DNA of 64,000 nucleotides from Opitutaceae bacterium (GCA_027482185.1 JAIXWF010000013.1:1736001-1800000); one strand, 5' to 3'; counted from the first letter of the stretch, positions 26,808 to 36,318 are shown. Translations and numbers: made by a program. The notes: generated from the sequence alone by a model not told the origin.

Positions 26808-28618
26808 TTCTGCCCCAGCAAAAACGCCGGTATCCGATTCAACGGCTCCGCCGACGCCGGGCCCTTCACCGCCTCCTGCACCTGCGCGAGTGTCGCGTGC
26901 CCGGCGCGCCAGAAGTACTCCAACGCATTCTGCGCCGCCAACGCGACGTAGCGCTCCGGGCTCTTCGTTTCCTGCACCAACACCGCGAACCCGGCCTCTT
27001 TTTCCCCGAGATACCCCAGCGCCTCCGCCGCCACGACGCGCACGTCGGGCCATTCGTCGGCCAGCGCTTTCTTCAACGCGTCCTTCGCCGGGCCCGCCTT
27101 CGCCTGCAGCACGAGGCAGCCGGTTGCGCCCCAATAACGGATCAACGGATGCGGATCGGCCAACGCGGCCGTCAACGCCGGCAGGTGCCGCGGATCCCGC
27201 GACGTGGCCTGATCCGCCAACTCCAACAAACGCTCCAGCGGGTACGCGGCGCTCTGCGCGTAGTCGTAGATCGTCCCCTCGCCCGCCAGCCGCGCATACA
27301 TGCCTTCGGGAATGAAGCCCGTGTCCCGCGTGCGCAGCATCTCGGCGCGCAGCACGCGCCGCAACCGCGCGATGTCCGCGGCCGCCGCGGGCTCGGCGAT
27401 CAGGTTTTTTACTTCGAAGGGATCGGCCGCCGGCCGGTAAAATTCCTCGGACGCCTTCGGCTGCCAATACGCCGACTGCACCGCGTTCGTCCGCCCCGCC
27501 TGATACTCGGCGTACCACGAGCGCATGCTCGGCTGCACCTGGAACGGATACGTGTAATGCTGTCCCCACGGCCGGTGCGGCGCGAAGTTGCGCACGTAGC
27601 GGGCCTGCGCGTCGCGCACGGCGCGCGAGAAATCCAACCGCTCGTCCATGCGGCCCCGCAGCAGAAAGACCTCGCTGCGCGGCGCCGGCCGGTTGGCCCC
27701 GAGGAAAGGCCGCCCTTCGTAGTTCGCCGGCACCGGAATGCCCGCCAGAGCAAAGATCGTCGGCGGCAAGTCCACGAAACTCACGAGTTCGTCGCACCAT
27801 TCGCCCGCCTTCGCGGGCGCGAGGTGCGCCCACTTCGCCGGGATGCGCACGATCAACGGCACGCGCGTGCCGGAGTCGTGCAGGTTGCGTTTGCCCCGCG
27901 GCAACGCGCCGCCGTGATCGCCGTAGTAGAACACGATCGTGTCCTCCGCGAGGCCCGCCGTCTTCAGCTCGGCGAGCATCTGGCCGACCTGGCCGTCGAG
28001 CTCCGTCATCTGGTCGTAGTAGTTGGCCCAGTCCCGGCGGATCTCCGGCGTGTCCGGATGATACGGCGGCAACGGCATCTTTTCCGGCGCGATCCGGAAC
28101 GTCGTCTTCCCCGCCTTCGGCGCGACCTGGCTCTCGTGGCTCGTCGTGAAATTGAAGACGGCGAAGAACGGTTTCCCCGCCGGCCGGTTCCGGTAATGCG
28201 CGCGGGCGCTGCTCTCGTCCCATACGGTGCGGGGCGCGTCCGGGACGTTGTAGTCCGTCTTCACGTTGTTCGTCGTGTAGTAGCCGGCCGCGCGCAGGAG
28301 CTGCGGGTAAAGTTGGAACCGCGCGGGAATCCGCACGTTGCTCCGGTGGTGCTGCACGCCGAGCGACGACGCGTACATCCCCGTGATCAACGTCGTCCGC
28401 GCCGTCGAACACACCGGGGCGTTGGCGAACGCGTTCCGGTAGCGGATGCCCTGCGCCGCGAGCGCATCGAGCTGCGGCGTCTGCGCCAGCGCATCGCCGT
28501 AGCACCCGAGGTACGGGCTGTTGTCCTCGGAGGTGATCCAGAGGAAGTTGGGCCGGTCGGCGGCCGACAACGCGGCCGCGGAAGCCAGAAAAAGAACCAA
28601 GCGGCGGAGAAGGATCAT
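26804..28618 (-). CDS. Exported sulfatase with C-terminal HEAT-like repeats
   Basis: A 604-residue protein with signal peptide (residues 1-20). The alkaline-phosphatase-superfamily sulfatase core starts RPNFLWITSEDNSPYLGCYG (metal ligands). The formylglycine region is C70-S-T-A-R74 followed by TTLITGMYASSLG. The usual core is C/S-x-P/A-x-R, so Thr at the third place is unusual. Other landmarks: IVFYYGDHGGALPRGK and an EGRPFLG-type loop. After residue ~450, PHPLIRYWGATGC and WPDVRVVAAEALGYLG are HEAT-like. The substrate is unknown; heparan-N-sulfatase-like (S1_8) enzymes are the nearest style I recognise. The start overlaps the DUF1501 stop by four bases. The stop lies in a palindromic repeat. 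Confidence 0.87.
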   Translation of the reverse strand: MILLRRLVLFLASAAALSAADRPNFLWITSEDNSPYLGCYGDALAQTPQLDALAAQGIRYRNAFANAPVCSTARTTLITGMYASSLGVQHHRSNVRIPARFQLYPQLLRAAGYYTTNNVKTDYNVPDAPRTVWDESSARAHYRNRPAGKPFFAVFNFTTSHESQVAPKAGKTTFRIAPEKMPLPPYHPDTPEIRRDWANYYDQMTELDGQVGQMLAELKTAGLAEDTIVFYYGDHGGALPRGKRNLHDSGTRVPLIVRIPAKWAHLAPAKAGEWCDELVSFVDLPPTIFALAGIPVPANYEGRPFLGANRPAPRSEVFLLRGRMDERLDFSRAVRDAQARYVRNFAPHRPWGQHYTYPFQVQPSMRSWYAEYQAGRTNAVQSAYWQPKASEEFYRPAADPFEVKNLIAEPAAAADIARLRRVLRAEMLRTRDTGFIPEGMYARLAGEGTIYDYAQSAAYPLERLLELADQATSRDPRHLPALTAALADPHPLIRYWGATGCLVLQAKAGPAKDALKKALADEWPDVRVVAAEALGYLGEKEAGFAVLVQETKSPERYVALAAQNALEYFWRAGHATLAQVQEAVKGPASAEPLNRIPAFLLGQK

Positions 28619-30084
28619 GAGAGGATGTCTTTGACGACGTGGCCGTGCACGTCGGTGAGACGGTAGTTCCGGCCTTGGAACTTGTAGGTGAGCTTCTCGT
28701 GCTGGATGCCGAGCAGGTGCATCACCGTCGCCTGGAAGTCATGCACGTGGACGCGGTTTTCGACGGCGTTGAAACCGAATTCGTCCGTCGCCCCGTAGGT
28801 GAAGCCGGGCTTCACGCCCGCCCCGGCCATGCAAAGCGTGAAGGCGTAGGGATGATGGTCGCGGCCCCATTGCTTCACGTCGTCGATCTTGCCCTGAAGG
28901 AAAGGCGTGCGGCCGAATTCGCCGCCCCAGATCACGAGCGTGTCCTCGAGCAGGCCGCGCTGTTTCAGATCCTTGATCAGGGCGGCGGACGGCGCGTCGA
29001 CGTCGTCGCACTGGATCTTGAGCTGCGTATTCAGATTCCGGTGCTGGTCCCAGCCGGCGTGCATGACCTGCACGAAACGCACGCCGCGTTCGGCCAGCCG
29101 GCGCGCCATCAGGCAATTGTAGGCGTAGGTGCCCTGGCGTTTCACGTCGGGCCCGTACATTTCGAGGACCGAAGCCGGCTCCTTCGACAAATCGGTCAAC
29201 TCCGGCACGCTGGCCTGCATGCGATAGGCCATCTCGTACTGCGCGATGCGCGTCGCGATCTCGGGATCGGCAAACTCCTCGCGCTTGATCTCGTTCAGGT
29301 GGGCGAGGTCGTCGAGCAACCCGCGGCGCACCTCGCGGCTCAGCCCGGCGGGATTCGACAAATAGAGGACCGGGTCGCCGCTGCCGCGAAACGCCACGCC
29401 CTGGTACTTCGTCGGCAAGAAGCCGCTGCCCCAGTAGAAATCGTAGAAGATCTGGCCGCAGCTCGCCTCCTTGTCCCGCGACGTCATCACGACGAAGGCC
29501 GGCAACTCTTCCGTCTCGTTGCCCAGACCATAGCTCAGCCACGCGCCCATCGAGGGCCGGCCGGCCATTTCGGAACCGGTAAGGAAATACGTGATCGCCG
29601 GCGCGTGGTTCACCGCCTCCGTGTGCATCGATTTCACGAAGCAAAGGTCGTCGGCGATCTCGGCCATGCGCGGCAGGAAACTGGAAACCCAGGCGCCGCT
29701 CTTCCCGTGCTGCGCAAACTTCGTGATCTCGCCGAGCACGGGCCGCGCCGTTTGGTTGCCCGTCATGGTCGAGAACCGCTTCCCGCCGGTGAGCTCGTCG
29801 GGGATCTGCTTCCCGTGCCACTCGCGCAGCTTGGGTTTGTAGTCGAAGAGATCGACGTGCGACGGCGCGCCGTTCTGGAACAGATAGATCACGCGCTTCG
29901 CCTTCGGCGCGAAGTGCGGCAGCGACGGCAGGCCCGGCACGGCCCGCCGGCCGGCGGCCAAGCCGGCCCCGAAAGCGTTGCCGCCGAGCAAAGACGCGAG
30001 CGCCGCGGTGCCGAGACCGAGCGCGGATTTGCCGAAGAATTGCCGACGCGTGTAGTGGGCGCTGGCGGCTTGGAAGGGCGTCAT
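28615..30084 (-). CDS. DUF1501 protein, Tat-exported
   Basis: A 489-residue protein. ATG at 30084 gives a twin-arginine signal (TRRQFFGKSALGLGTAALAS). DUF1501 proteins are distant relatives of the sulfatase/alkaline phosphatase fold, and their biochemical role is unknown. Recognisable blocks: FAPKAKRVIYLFQNGAPSHV, HTEAVNHAPAITYFLTG, GSGFLPTKYQGVAFRG, MARRLAERGVRFVQVMHAGW, LVIWGGEFGRTPF, and NYRLTDVHGHVVKDIL at the end. It lies directly after the DUF1549/DUF1553 gene, the standard pairing, and is coupled to the sulfatase by an ATGA overlap. Confidence 0.9.
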   Translation of the reverse strand: MTPFQAASAHYTRRQFFGKSALGLGTAALASLLGGNAFGAGLAAGRRAVPGLPSLPHFAPKAKRVIYLFQNGAPSHVDLFDYKPKLREWHGKQIPDELTGGKRFSTMTGNQTARPVLGEITKFAQHGKSGAWVSSFLPRMAEIADDLCFVKSMHTEAVNHAPAITYFLTGSEMAGRPSMGAWLSYGLGNETEELPAFVVMTSRDKEASCGQIFYDFYWGSGFLPTKYQGVAFRGSGDPVLYLSNPAGLSREVRRGLLDDLAHLNEIKREEFADPEIATRIAQYEMAYRMQASVPELTDLSKEPASVLEMYGPDVKRQGTYAYNCLMARRLAERGVRFVQVMHAGWDQHRNLNTQLKIQCDDVDAPSAALIKDLKQRGLLEDTLVIWGGEFGRTPFLQGKIDDVKQWGRDHHPYAFTLCMAGAGVKPGFTYGATDEFGFNAVENRVHVHDFQATVMHLLGIQHEKLTYKFQGRNYRLTDVHGHVVKDILS

Positions 30085-30090
30085 GGGAAA

Positions 30091-30155
30091 AGGCGAAAGT
30101 TGAAAGGCGAAAACCCGGCAGAGCGGGAAATTGGAAAATCGGGAAACGCGGCGGG
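30091..30155. repeat. Mixed GTTGAAA / GGGAAATTGG periodic repeat
   Basis: The 71-base gap between two cluster genes is filled by GGCGAAAGTTGAAAGGCGAAAA and then GCGGGAAATTGGAAAATCGGGAAA. These are reverse-complement relatives of the repeats at 3171 and 9420. Confidence 0.5.
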
Positions 30156-32699
30156 CTATTCCTTCGAGAGGGTCTCGTCCAGATTGAGGATCAGGGAACA
30201 GAGCGCGGTCCAGGCGGCGTGCTCGACGGGGTCGAGGGCGGCGGGCCGCGGCGCCTCGCCGGCGGCCGCGAGCGCCTTGGCCGCGGCGGGATCGGCGGCG
30301 AACTGCGCGCGCAGCTTGCCGAGGCGGGATTGCAGAATCGCCGCTTCGTTGGCGCGCGGGCCCCGCGTGGTGGCAAATCGGAACGCCGCCCCGAGCTTCG
30401 CCCGGTCGTCGCCGCCGGCTCCGAGCACGCGCTGCGCGAGCACGCGCGCGGCCTCGACGTAGGCCGGATCGTTCAGCGTCACGAGGGCGTGCAGCGGCGT
30501 GTTGGTCCGGGCGACTTTCACCGTGCAGACCTGCCGGGAACCGGCGTCGAAGAACGACGTCGGCCCGACGATGCGCCGCCAGAAGACGTACAGGCTGCGC
30601 CGATACAACGCCTCGCCGTGGTCCTGCTCGTAGGTCTTTTTGCCGAAGGTCGCTTCCTCCCAGATGCCCGGGGGCTGGTAGGGCTTCACCGCCGGACCGC
30701 CGCGTTGCTCGACCAGCAATCCCGCCGCCGCGAGCGCCTGGTCGCGCAGCATCCACGAGGGCAGCCGGTGCCGCGGGCCGCGGGCGAGCAGGCGGTTTTC
30801 CGGATCGCGTTCCTGCAGGACCGCGTTGCTCCGGGAGGATTGGCGGTAGGTCGCGCTCGTCACGATGAGCCGGTGCAGCGCCTTGGTGTCCCAGCCGGAT
30901 CCGACGTACTCCGTCGCCAGCCAATCGAGCAATCCGGGATGCGAAGGCGGCTCGCCCTGCACGCCGAAATCCTCCGCCGTCTTCACGAAACCGGTGCCGA
31001 AGAAAGCCTGCCATGCGCGGTTCACCGCCGTGCGGGCCGCGAGCGGATTCTCCGGCGAAACGAGCCAGCGCGCGAGACCGAGGCGGTTCATCCGCGCGGC
31101 CGGCGCGCCGGCGGCGGCGGTCTGGAAAACGGCCGGCACCGCGCCGACAACCTTCACGTCGGTCTTCGCCTCGTAGTTGCCCTTGTTGAGGATGAACGTT
31201 TCCCGCGGCTCGGGCAGTTCGTCCATGATCATGACCTTCGTGATGCGGCTGTTGGCATTGTTGCGCGCACGCACGGCGTCGAGCGAAGCCTGCAGCAGCG
31301 CCGCGTACTCGGGATCCGGGGCGGTGTCGCGGAAGTAAGGCACCGCCTCGAGCAGCGCGTCGACGCCGCGGCGCTTCGGCTCCACCTTTGCGAGCACGGC
31401 GGGCAGATTGCCCGGCAGCTTGAGCGCGTCCGGGGATTCGCTCAGCGGCTTGCCCTCCGGCCGGGGAAACTTCTTCAGCTCGTAGGCCTCGACCGCTTTG
31501 CCCGCCGCATCGACGCGCGCGGTCGCGGTCTTGACCGCCGCGAGTTCCTCCGGCGTCGAAACATCCAAGATCGGCGCGACCTGGCCGCCGCCGCCCAACT
31601 TTCCGGTTTCGGACATCTGGTTGAAGATGTCGTACATCGCAAAGTAGTCCTTCTGCATGATCGGGTCGTACTTGTGGTCGTGGCAGCGGGCGCAGGAGAA
31701 CGTCACCCCGAGCCAGACCGTTCCCGTCGTTTCCACGCGGTCGAAGACATTCTCCACGCGGGTCTCCTCCGCGATGCGGCCGCCCTCGCCGTTGTACATG
31801 TTGTTCCGGTGGAAACCGCTCGCGATCTTCTGGTCGCGGGTAGCGTTCGGCAGCAGGTCGCCGGCGAGTTGTTCGATCGTGAATTGGTCGAACGGCATAT
31901 TGGCGTTGAGGGCGTTCACGACCCAGTCGCGCCACGGCCACATGGTGCGTTCCGGATCGCCCTGGAAGCCGTTGGTGTCGGCGTAGCGCGCGAGATCGAG
32001 CCAGTCCCAGGCCCAGCGTTCGCCGTAGCGCGGCGACGCGAGCAGGCGATCGACGGCGCGTTCGTAGGCGCCGGGCGTGCGGTCCGCGACAAAGGCCGCC
32101 GTCTCCTCGGGCGTCGGCGGGAGGCCCGTCAGATCGAGCGACACGCGGCGCAGCAGCGCGGCGGCGTCCGCCTCGGGCGCGGGCGCCAGTTTCTCCGCCG
32201 CCAGCCGCGCGAAGACAAAGGCGTCGATCGGATTGCGCACCCGCGCGGCCGCGGCGCGATCCGGCACCGCGGGTACCGTCGGCCGGACCGGCGGCGTGAA
32301 CGCCCAGTGCCGGCCCCACGGCGCGCCGCCCGCGATCCAGCGTTTCAGCAATTCCTTTTCCGCCGGCTTCAATTGCCGCGGCGCGTCCGGCGGCGGCATC
32401 ACCTCGTCCTCGTGCGGACTGACGATGCGTTGGATCAGTTCGCTCGCGTCGGGTTTGCCGGGCACCACGACGGTCACGTCGTCTTTGGTGCGGAAAAGTC
32501 CCTCGCGTTCATCCAGCCGCAGCTTCGCCTCGCGCTTCGCCGCGTCGGGTCCGTGGCAATGGTAGCAGGCGTCGGAAAGGATCGGACGGATGTCGCGGTT
32601 GAAGTCGATGGCTTCGGCGGCGGACGCCGTCGCGGCCGCCGCCAGGCCGGCGGCAAAGGCCGCGCCGAAGCTGCGCGCCCGGGGTAACAGGGACAACAT
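30156..32699 (-). CDS. PSCyt1-DUF1549-DUF1553 protein (planctomycete-type cytochrome c domain)
   Basis: An 847-residue exported protein; the signal peptide ends near residue 28 (TASAA). The PSCyt1 domain carries a c-type haem motif C45-Y-H-C48-H49 within FNRDIRPILSDACYHCHG. DUF1549/PSCyt2 follows with RRVSLDLTGLPPTPEE, YGERWAWDWLDLARYADTNG and a second CxxCH (FSCARCHDHKYDPI). The C-terminal DUF1553/PSD1 has NRLGLARWLVSPENPL, NRAWQAFFGTGFV and ARTNTPLHALVTLNDP. These proteins are thought to be periplasmic redox proteins linked to polymer degradation; the actual reaction is unknown. The neighbouring DUF1501 and sulfatase genes form the downstream part of the operon. Confidence 0.9.
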   Translation of the reverse strand: MLSLLPRARSFGAAFAAGLAAAATASAAEAIDFNRDIRPILSDACYHCHGPDAAKREAKLRLDEREGLFRTKDDVTVVVPGKPDASELIQRIVSPHEDEVMPPPDAPRQLKPAEKELLKRWIAGGAPWGRHWAFTPPVRPTVPAVPDRAAAARVRNPIDAFVFARLAAEKLAPAPEADAAALLRRVSLDLTGLPPTPEETAAFVADRTPGAYERAVDRLLASPRYGERWAWDWLDLARYADTNGFQGDPERTMWPWRDWVVNALNANMPFDQFTIEQLAGDLLPNATRDQKIASGFHRNNMYNGEGGRIAEETRVENVFDRVETTGTVWLGVTFSCARCHDHKYDPIMQKDYFAMYDIFNQMSETGKLGGGGQVAPILDVSTPEELAAVKTATARVDAAGKAVEAYELKKFPRPEGKPLSESPDALKLPGNLPAVLAKVEPKRRGVDALLEAVPYFRDTAPDPEYAALLQASLDAVRARNNANSRITKVMIMDELPEPRETFILNKGNYEAKTDVKVVGAVPAVFQTAAAGAPAARMNRLGLARWLVSPENPLAARTAVNRAWQAFFGTGFVKTAEDFGVQGEPPSHPGLLDWLATEYVGSGWDTKALHRLIVTSATYRQSSRSNAVLQERDPENRLLARGPRHRLPSWMLRDQALAAAGLLVEQRGGPAVKPYQPPGIWEEATFGKKTYEQDHGEALYRRSLYVFWRRIVGPTSFFDAGSRQVCTVKVARTNTPLHALVTLNDPAYVEAARVLAQRVLGAGGDDRAKLGAAFRFATTRGPRANEAAILQSRLGKLRAQFAADPAAAKALAAAGEAPRPAALDPVEHAAWTALCSLILNLDETLSKE

Positions 32700-32836
32700 G
32701 CCGTCACGTTGAGCGGCGGTGGCGCCGCAGGCAACGACGGCGCGCTGAAAATCGCTGAAAATTCGCGGCCCGGCCGGCGCTGCTTTCCGCTCGGGAACAC
32801 CGCGCCGGACCGACACCCGAAAAGCGCTGAAACGCG

Positions 32837-33838
32837 TCAGCGCTTCGCGACCTCGCGGACGGTCGGCACCTCGGCGCCCAGGGCTCCGGCCGCCGGAGCC
32901 GGCAGCGTGACCGCGCCGGTCGCGGCCCATTCGGTGCCGCGGGCCAGCGTGATCTGGAAGCCGAGTCCGTTCACGGCCTCGACGGCGTGGCCGAGCGTGG
33001 TGTGAAACACGCGGCCTTTGCCGTAGGGAATCGTCATCAGCATCGGCTCGTGTTCCTTGGATTTGTCGGAAAACGCGGACGCGAGCACGGTGATGTTTTC
33101 CGCCGGGCCGCGCAGGCTGTCGTAAAGCTCGTCCTTCGTGTGCTTCCACTTCGCGGGCAGGCCGCGGAGCACCGGGTGCGCGGGCTCGCGGGCCTCGACG
33201 ACGAATTCATGCTGCGGGCCGTGGCTGCCGCCGTTGCCCGGTTTGGTGTCGAAGGTCCACTTGCCGTCCCGGAAACGCAGATACGGGCCGGACTTTTCGT
33301 TGCGCCCGCCCCAGCCGCCGACGCCGATCATGGCGTTGTACTCCGGCCACTCGGGGAACGCGTTGTTCGCGGCGTGGTAGGAGACGAAGCCGCCGCCGTT
33401 CTTCACGTAGGCGACGAAGGCCGCGCGGACCTCGTCGGGCCAACGCTCGCCGTTGTAGTTGGAGAGCACGACCTGGTAGGCGGAGAAATTCGGCCGCCAC
33501 TTCGCCCAGAGCGCGGGCGACTCGGCTTTGTGCTTCGCTTCGAGCGCGGGGTACGCGGCCATCGCGGTCTCGTAGCTGCTCTTCTGCGCGGGCGTCGCGT
33601 CCTTCGGGAGACGCGGACCGGCCGGCTTGGCGGCCGGCGTCGTGGACACGTCGACCATGAAACGGCCGGTGTCCTCGAGGATCTGCTTCAACATCGGCGT
33701 GGTCGTGGCCCACGCGTGGTTGTTTTGGCCGTCGACGATCAGGACCTTGATCTTGGCGGCGGCGCCGGAAGCCGCGGAAACGGCCAACGCGGCAAAGCAG
33801 CAGCCGAACGAAAGAATGCGGGCAAGGGGTGAAGCCAT
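32837..33838 (-). CDS. ThuA domain protein, secreted
   Basis: A 333-residue protein with signal peptide (residues ~1-27). The glutamine-amidotransferase-like ThuA domain starts KIKVLIVDGQNNHAWATTTP and includes VVLSNYNGERWPDEV, GGGFVSYHAANNAFPEWPEY, GGSHGPQHEFVV, AHPVLRGLP and GKGRVFHTTLGH. ThuA was first seen in rhizobial trehalose utilisation, and many copies occur in glycan-degrading bacteria; the precise role is uncertain. It is flanked by acetyl esterase and cytochrome-domain genes on the same strand, 59 and 137 bases away. Confidence 0.87.
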   Translation of the reverse strand: MASPLARILSFGCCFAALAVSAASGAAAKIKVLIVDGQNNHAWATTTPMLKQILEDTGRFMVDVSTTPAAKPAGPRLPKDATPAQKSSYETAMAAYPALEAKHKAESPALWAKWRPNFSAYQVVLSNYNGERWPDEVRAAFVAYVKNGGGFVSYHAANNAFPEWPEYNAMIGVGGWGGRNEKSGPYLRFRDGKWTFDTKPGNGGSHGPQHEFVVEAREPAHPVLRGLPAKWKHTKDELYDSLRGPAENITVLASAFSDKSKEHEPMLMTIPYGKGRVFHTTLGHAVEAVNGLGFQITLARGTEWAATGAVTLPAPAAGALGAEVPTVREVAKR

Positions 33839-33897
33839 AGACCCGCAGTCAAGGCGGAGGCGGCGCGCGAGGGAAGTCCGAACGCGCCGCCCGCGGT

Positions 33898-35247
33898 TCA
33901 CTTCGCGGTCAACCGGGCGAGCATCCACGCGCTCGTGGTTTGGCCCTGGACGGGCACGGACTGGTGGCCCTGCTGCGGCGCGATCACGAGTTCCTTCGGC
34001 GCCGTGATGATATTGTACACGGCAAACGTGGAGGTCGGCGGGCAGGTCTCGTCGTTGTAGCCCCACCAGTAGTGGCCCGGCACCTTGATGCGGCGGGCGA
34101 AGTTGACGGCGTCGTAAAGCCGCGTCGTCGCGAGGCGAGGATCGTCGGAGCGCAGGCTCACGGGTTTGCCGTCGCGACCCGGACGGAACAGCCCCGGCCA
34201 ACCGCCGGCGCGGCCGTGCAGGTAGCCGGTGACGTCGCTGTACGCGGGATAATCGGCCGCGAGTGCCACGACGCGCGGATCGAGTCCGGCCGTGACGAGG
34301 GAGAGTTGCCCGCCTTGGCTGCCGCCCATGACGGCGAGGTTCTTGCCATCGAATTTGGGGTGCGCGGCGAGGTAGTCGTTGGCGCGGAGGCAACCGAGGT
34401 AGACGCGGCGGTAGAAATAACGCAGCGGATCGTCGAGGCTGGCGCGGTTGTAGTCGGCAAGCGCGCCGCGGCCGAGATCTTCATAAACCGAGGCCGGCAG
34501 ATTGACCGGGATGCCGTGGATGCCGATCTGCAGCGTGATCACGCCTTTTTCCGCCATGCTCAGGTTGCCGCGATAAGGCCGGACGCCGGCACCGGGCACA
34601 TTCAGCACCGCGGGGAATTTGCCTTCGGCCCGCGGCACCGCGAGCACGCCGTAGACGCGGCTCGGGACGGCGCCGTTGCTCACGTTCGCGAGGCTCAGGT
34701 AGAACACCTCGATCTTGTCGTTCGAAAGTTCCGGCGCGGGCACGAGCTTCGGATCCATCGGCACCTTGGCGAGCACCGCCTTTTGCTCCTTCCAGAACGC
34801 GTCGAAGTTGGCCGGCTCCGTCTGCGTCGGCTGGATGCGTTCCGGCGAAAAACCGGCGGTGGCCAGTCCGCGCTGCGGTTTGCCGTCGATCGTCGCGGTC
34901 ACGCTGCAGCGCAGGAATCCCGGCTCCTTCATCGTGCCGCCCGGCAGAACCAGGCCCGCCGCGGGTACGGTCGCCGTTTGCTCCGGCGCATCGAGCATTT
35001 CGGGGCCGACGCGGTATTTGATCGCGACGCCCTCGGCTGGATACGGGTTGAGCGCGAGCACGACCTTGAAGGTGGCGGTTTCGCCGACGGCGTAGGTCCA
35101 ATCGGCGCGGTCGGGCGCGACGCGGACCACCTGCGTCGCCGGCGCATCGGGCACGGCGCGGATGGTCCAGTTGACGCGCTCGGCGGCGGGCGCGACCGGG
35201 GCGAGCAGGGAAAGCAGGAGGGCAAGGACGAGGCGGGGGCGTTTCAT
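33898..35247 (-). CDS. Acetyl xylan esterase-like (AXE1/CE7) alpha/beta hydrolase
   Basis: A 449-residue secreted protein. Signal peptide residues 1-22, then an N-terminal beta-sandwich of ~110 residues, then the alpha/beta-hydrolase fold. The nucleophile elbow is GGS310QGG (NLAVMGGSQGGQLSLV). The catalytic Asp is probably in WWGYNDETCPP, and the catalytic His in QQGHQS near residue 430. PYRGNLSMAEKGVITLQIGIHG resembles the CE7 core. Predicted reaction: removal of acetyl groups from oligosaccharides or related esters. A 13-base near-duplication (TTCATCGGCGA) overlaps the start codon. First gene of the minus-strand cluster, divergent from a second ThuA gene. Confidence 0.83.
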   Translation of the reverse strand: MKRPRLVLALLLSLLAPVAPAAERVNWTIRAVPDAPATQVVRVAPDRADWTYAVGETATFKVVLALNPYPAEGVAIKYRVGPEMLDAPEQTATVPAAGLVLPGGTMKEPGFLRCSVTATIDGKPQRGLATAGFSPERIQPTQTEPANFDAFWKEQKAVLAKVPMDPKLVPAPELSNDKIEVFYLSLANVSNGAVPSRVYGVLAVPRAEGKFPAVLNVPGAGVRPYRGNLSMAEKGVITLQIGIHGIPVNLPASVYEDLGRGALADYNRASLDDPLRYFYRRVYLGCLRANDYLAAHPKFDGKNLAVMGGSQGGQLSLVTAGLDPRVVALAADYPAYSDVTGYLHGRAGGWPGLFRPGRDGKPVSLRSDDPRLATTRLYDAVNFARRIKVPGHYWWGYNDETCPPTSTFAVYNIITAPKELVIAPQQGHQSVPVQGQTTSAWMLARLTAK

Positions 35248-35349
35248 CGGCGACGTTCATCGGCGAGGCTCGGCCCGCGGGCAAGCGCCATGGTTGCGAT
35301 GGACAACGCGCGGAATCTTCCGCCAGATAACGTCACGCCTTTCACCCCT
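35248..35349. promoter_or_regulatory. Divergent promoter region, esterase and ThuA genes
   Basis: 102 bases separate two divergent starts with exported products. A direct repeat of TTCATCGGCGA spans 35244-35268. No confident promoter boxes were assigned. Confidence 0.4.
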
Positions 35350-36294
35350 ATGAAGACCCGACTGTTGCTCCTCGCCGCCGCGTTTGCCCTGCCCTTCGCG
35401 GCCCCCGCCGCGGCCAAAACCGCCGACGGCAAAAACAAACTCGTGCTCATCGCCGGCAAGCCCTCGCACCCGCCGCGCATGCACGAATTCAACGCCGGCG
35501 TGCAGTTGCTCGGCAAATCGCTCGCCCAGGGCGCGCCCAAACTCCACGTCGAAATCGTGCTCAACGGCTGGCCCAAGGACGAGGCCGTCTTCGCCGGCGC
35601 GGACGCCGTGGTGTTCTACATGGACGGCGGCGGGAAACACGAGGCCGTGCAGGAAGCCGGCGCCCGGCTCGCCAAGATCGACGAGTGGGTGAAACAGGGC
35701 GTGAGCATCGGCGCGATGCACTACGGCGTCGAAGTCGTCGCCAACGTCGCCGGCGGCCAGTTCAAGCGCTGGATCGGCGGCCACTACGAGCACCTCTTCT
35801 CCTGCAATCCGATGTGGGAGCCGAATTTCACCTCGTTCCCGGACCACCCGGTCACGCGCGGCGTCGGTCCCTTCCAGATCCGCGACGAGTGGTACTTCAA
35901 CATGCGCTTTGCCGAAGGCTTCAGCGCCAACGGCGCGGCGAAGAAAGACGGCGTCACGTTCACGCCGATCCTCGTCGCCAAGCCGAGCGACCAGGTGCGC
36001 GACGGTCCGTACGTTTCGCCCAAGGGCCCCTACCCGCACATCCAGGCCGCGAAGGGCCAGCCCGAGGCGATGATGTGGGTCACCGAGCGCGCCGACGGCG
36101 GCCGCGGCATGGGTTTCACCGGCGGCCATTTCCACGACAACTGGGCCAACGAAAACTTCCGCAAGGTTGTCCTCAACGCCCTCGTCTGGCTCGCCAAGGC
36201 CGAGGTGCCGGCGAAGGGCATCGAGTCGAAACTCGCCGCGGGCCAGATCGACGAGAATCTCGACCCGAAACCCGCGCCGAAGAAGAAATCGTAA
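35350..36294 (+). CDS. ThuA domain protein, secreted
   Basis: A 314-residue protein with signal peptide (residues ~1-22, ending PAAAK). The ThuA domain reads KNKLVLIAGKPSHPPRMHEF, DAVVFYMDGGGKHEAV, SIGAMHYGVEVVAN, GHYEHLFSCNPMWEP, FPDHPVTRGVGPFQI and GRGMGFTGGHFHDNW. It differs clearly from the ThuA protein of the minus-strand cluster and so represents a different subfamily. The last ~20 residues are proline/lysine-rich. Monocistronic with its own terminator. The long frame upstream of 35350 is antisense to the esterase gene and is not coding. Confidence 0.88.
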   Translation: MKTRLLLLAAAFALPFAAPAAAKTADGKNKLVLIAGKPSHPPRMHEFNAGVQLLGKSLAQGAPKLHVEIVLNGWPKDEAVFAGADAVVFYMDGGGKHEAVQEAGARLAKIDEWVKQGVSIGAMHYGVEVVANVAGGQFKRWIGGHYEHLFSCNPMWEPNFTSFPDHPVTRGVGPFQIRDEWYFNMRFAEGFSANGAAKKDGVTFTPILVAKPSDQVRDGPYVSPKGPYPHIQAAKGQPEAMMWVTERADGGRGMGFTGGHFHDNWANENFRKVVLNALVWLAKAEVPAKGIESKLAAGQIDENLDPKPAPKKKS

Positions 36295-36318
36295 GCGGCG
36301 ACGCTGTATCCATTTTTC

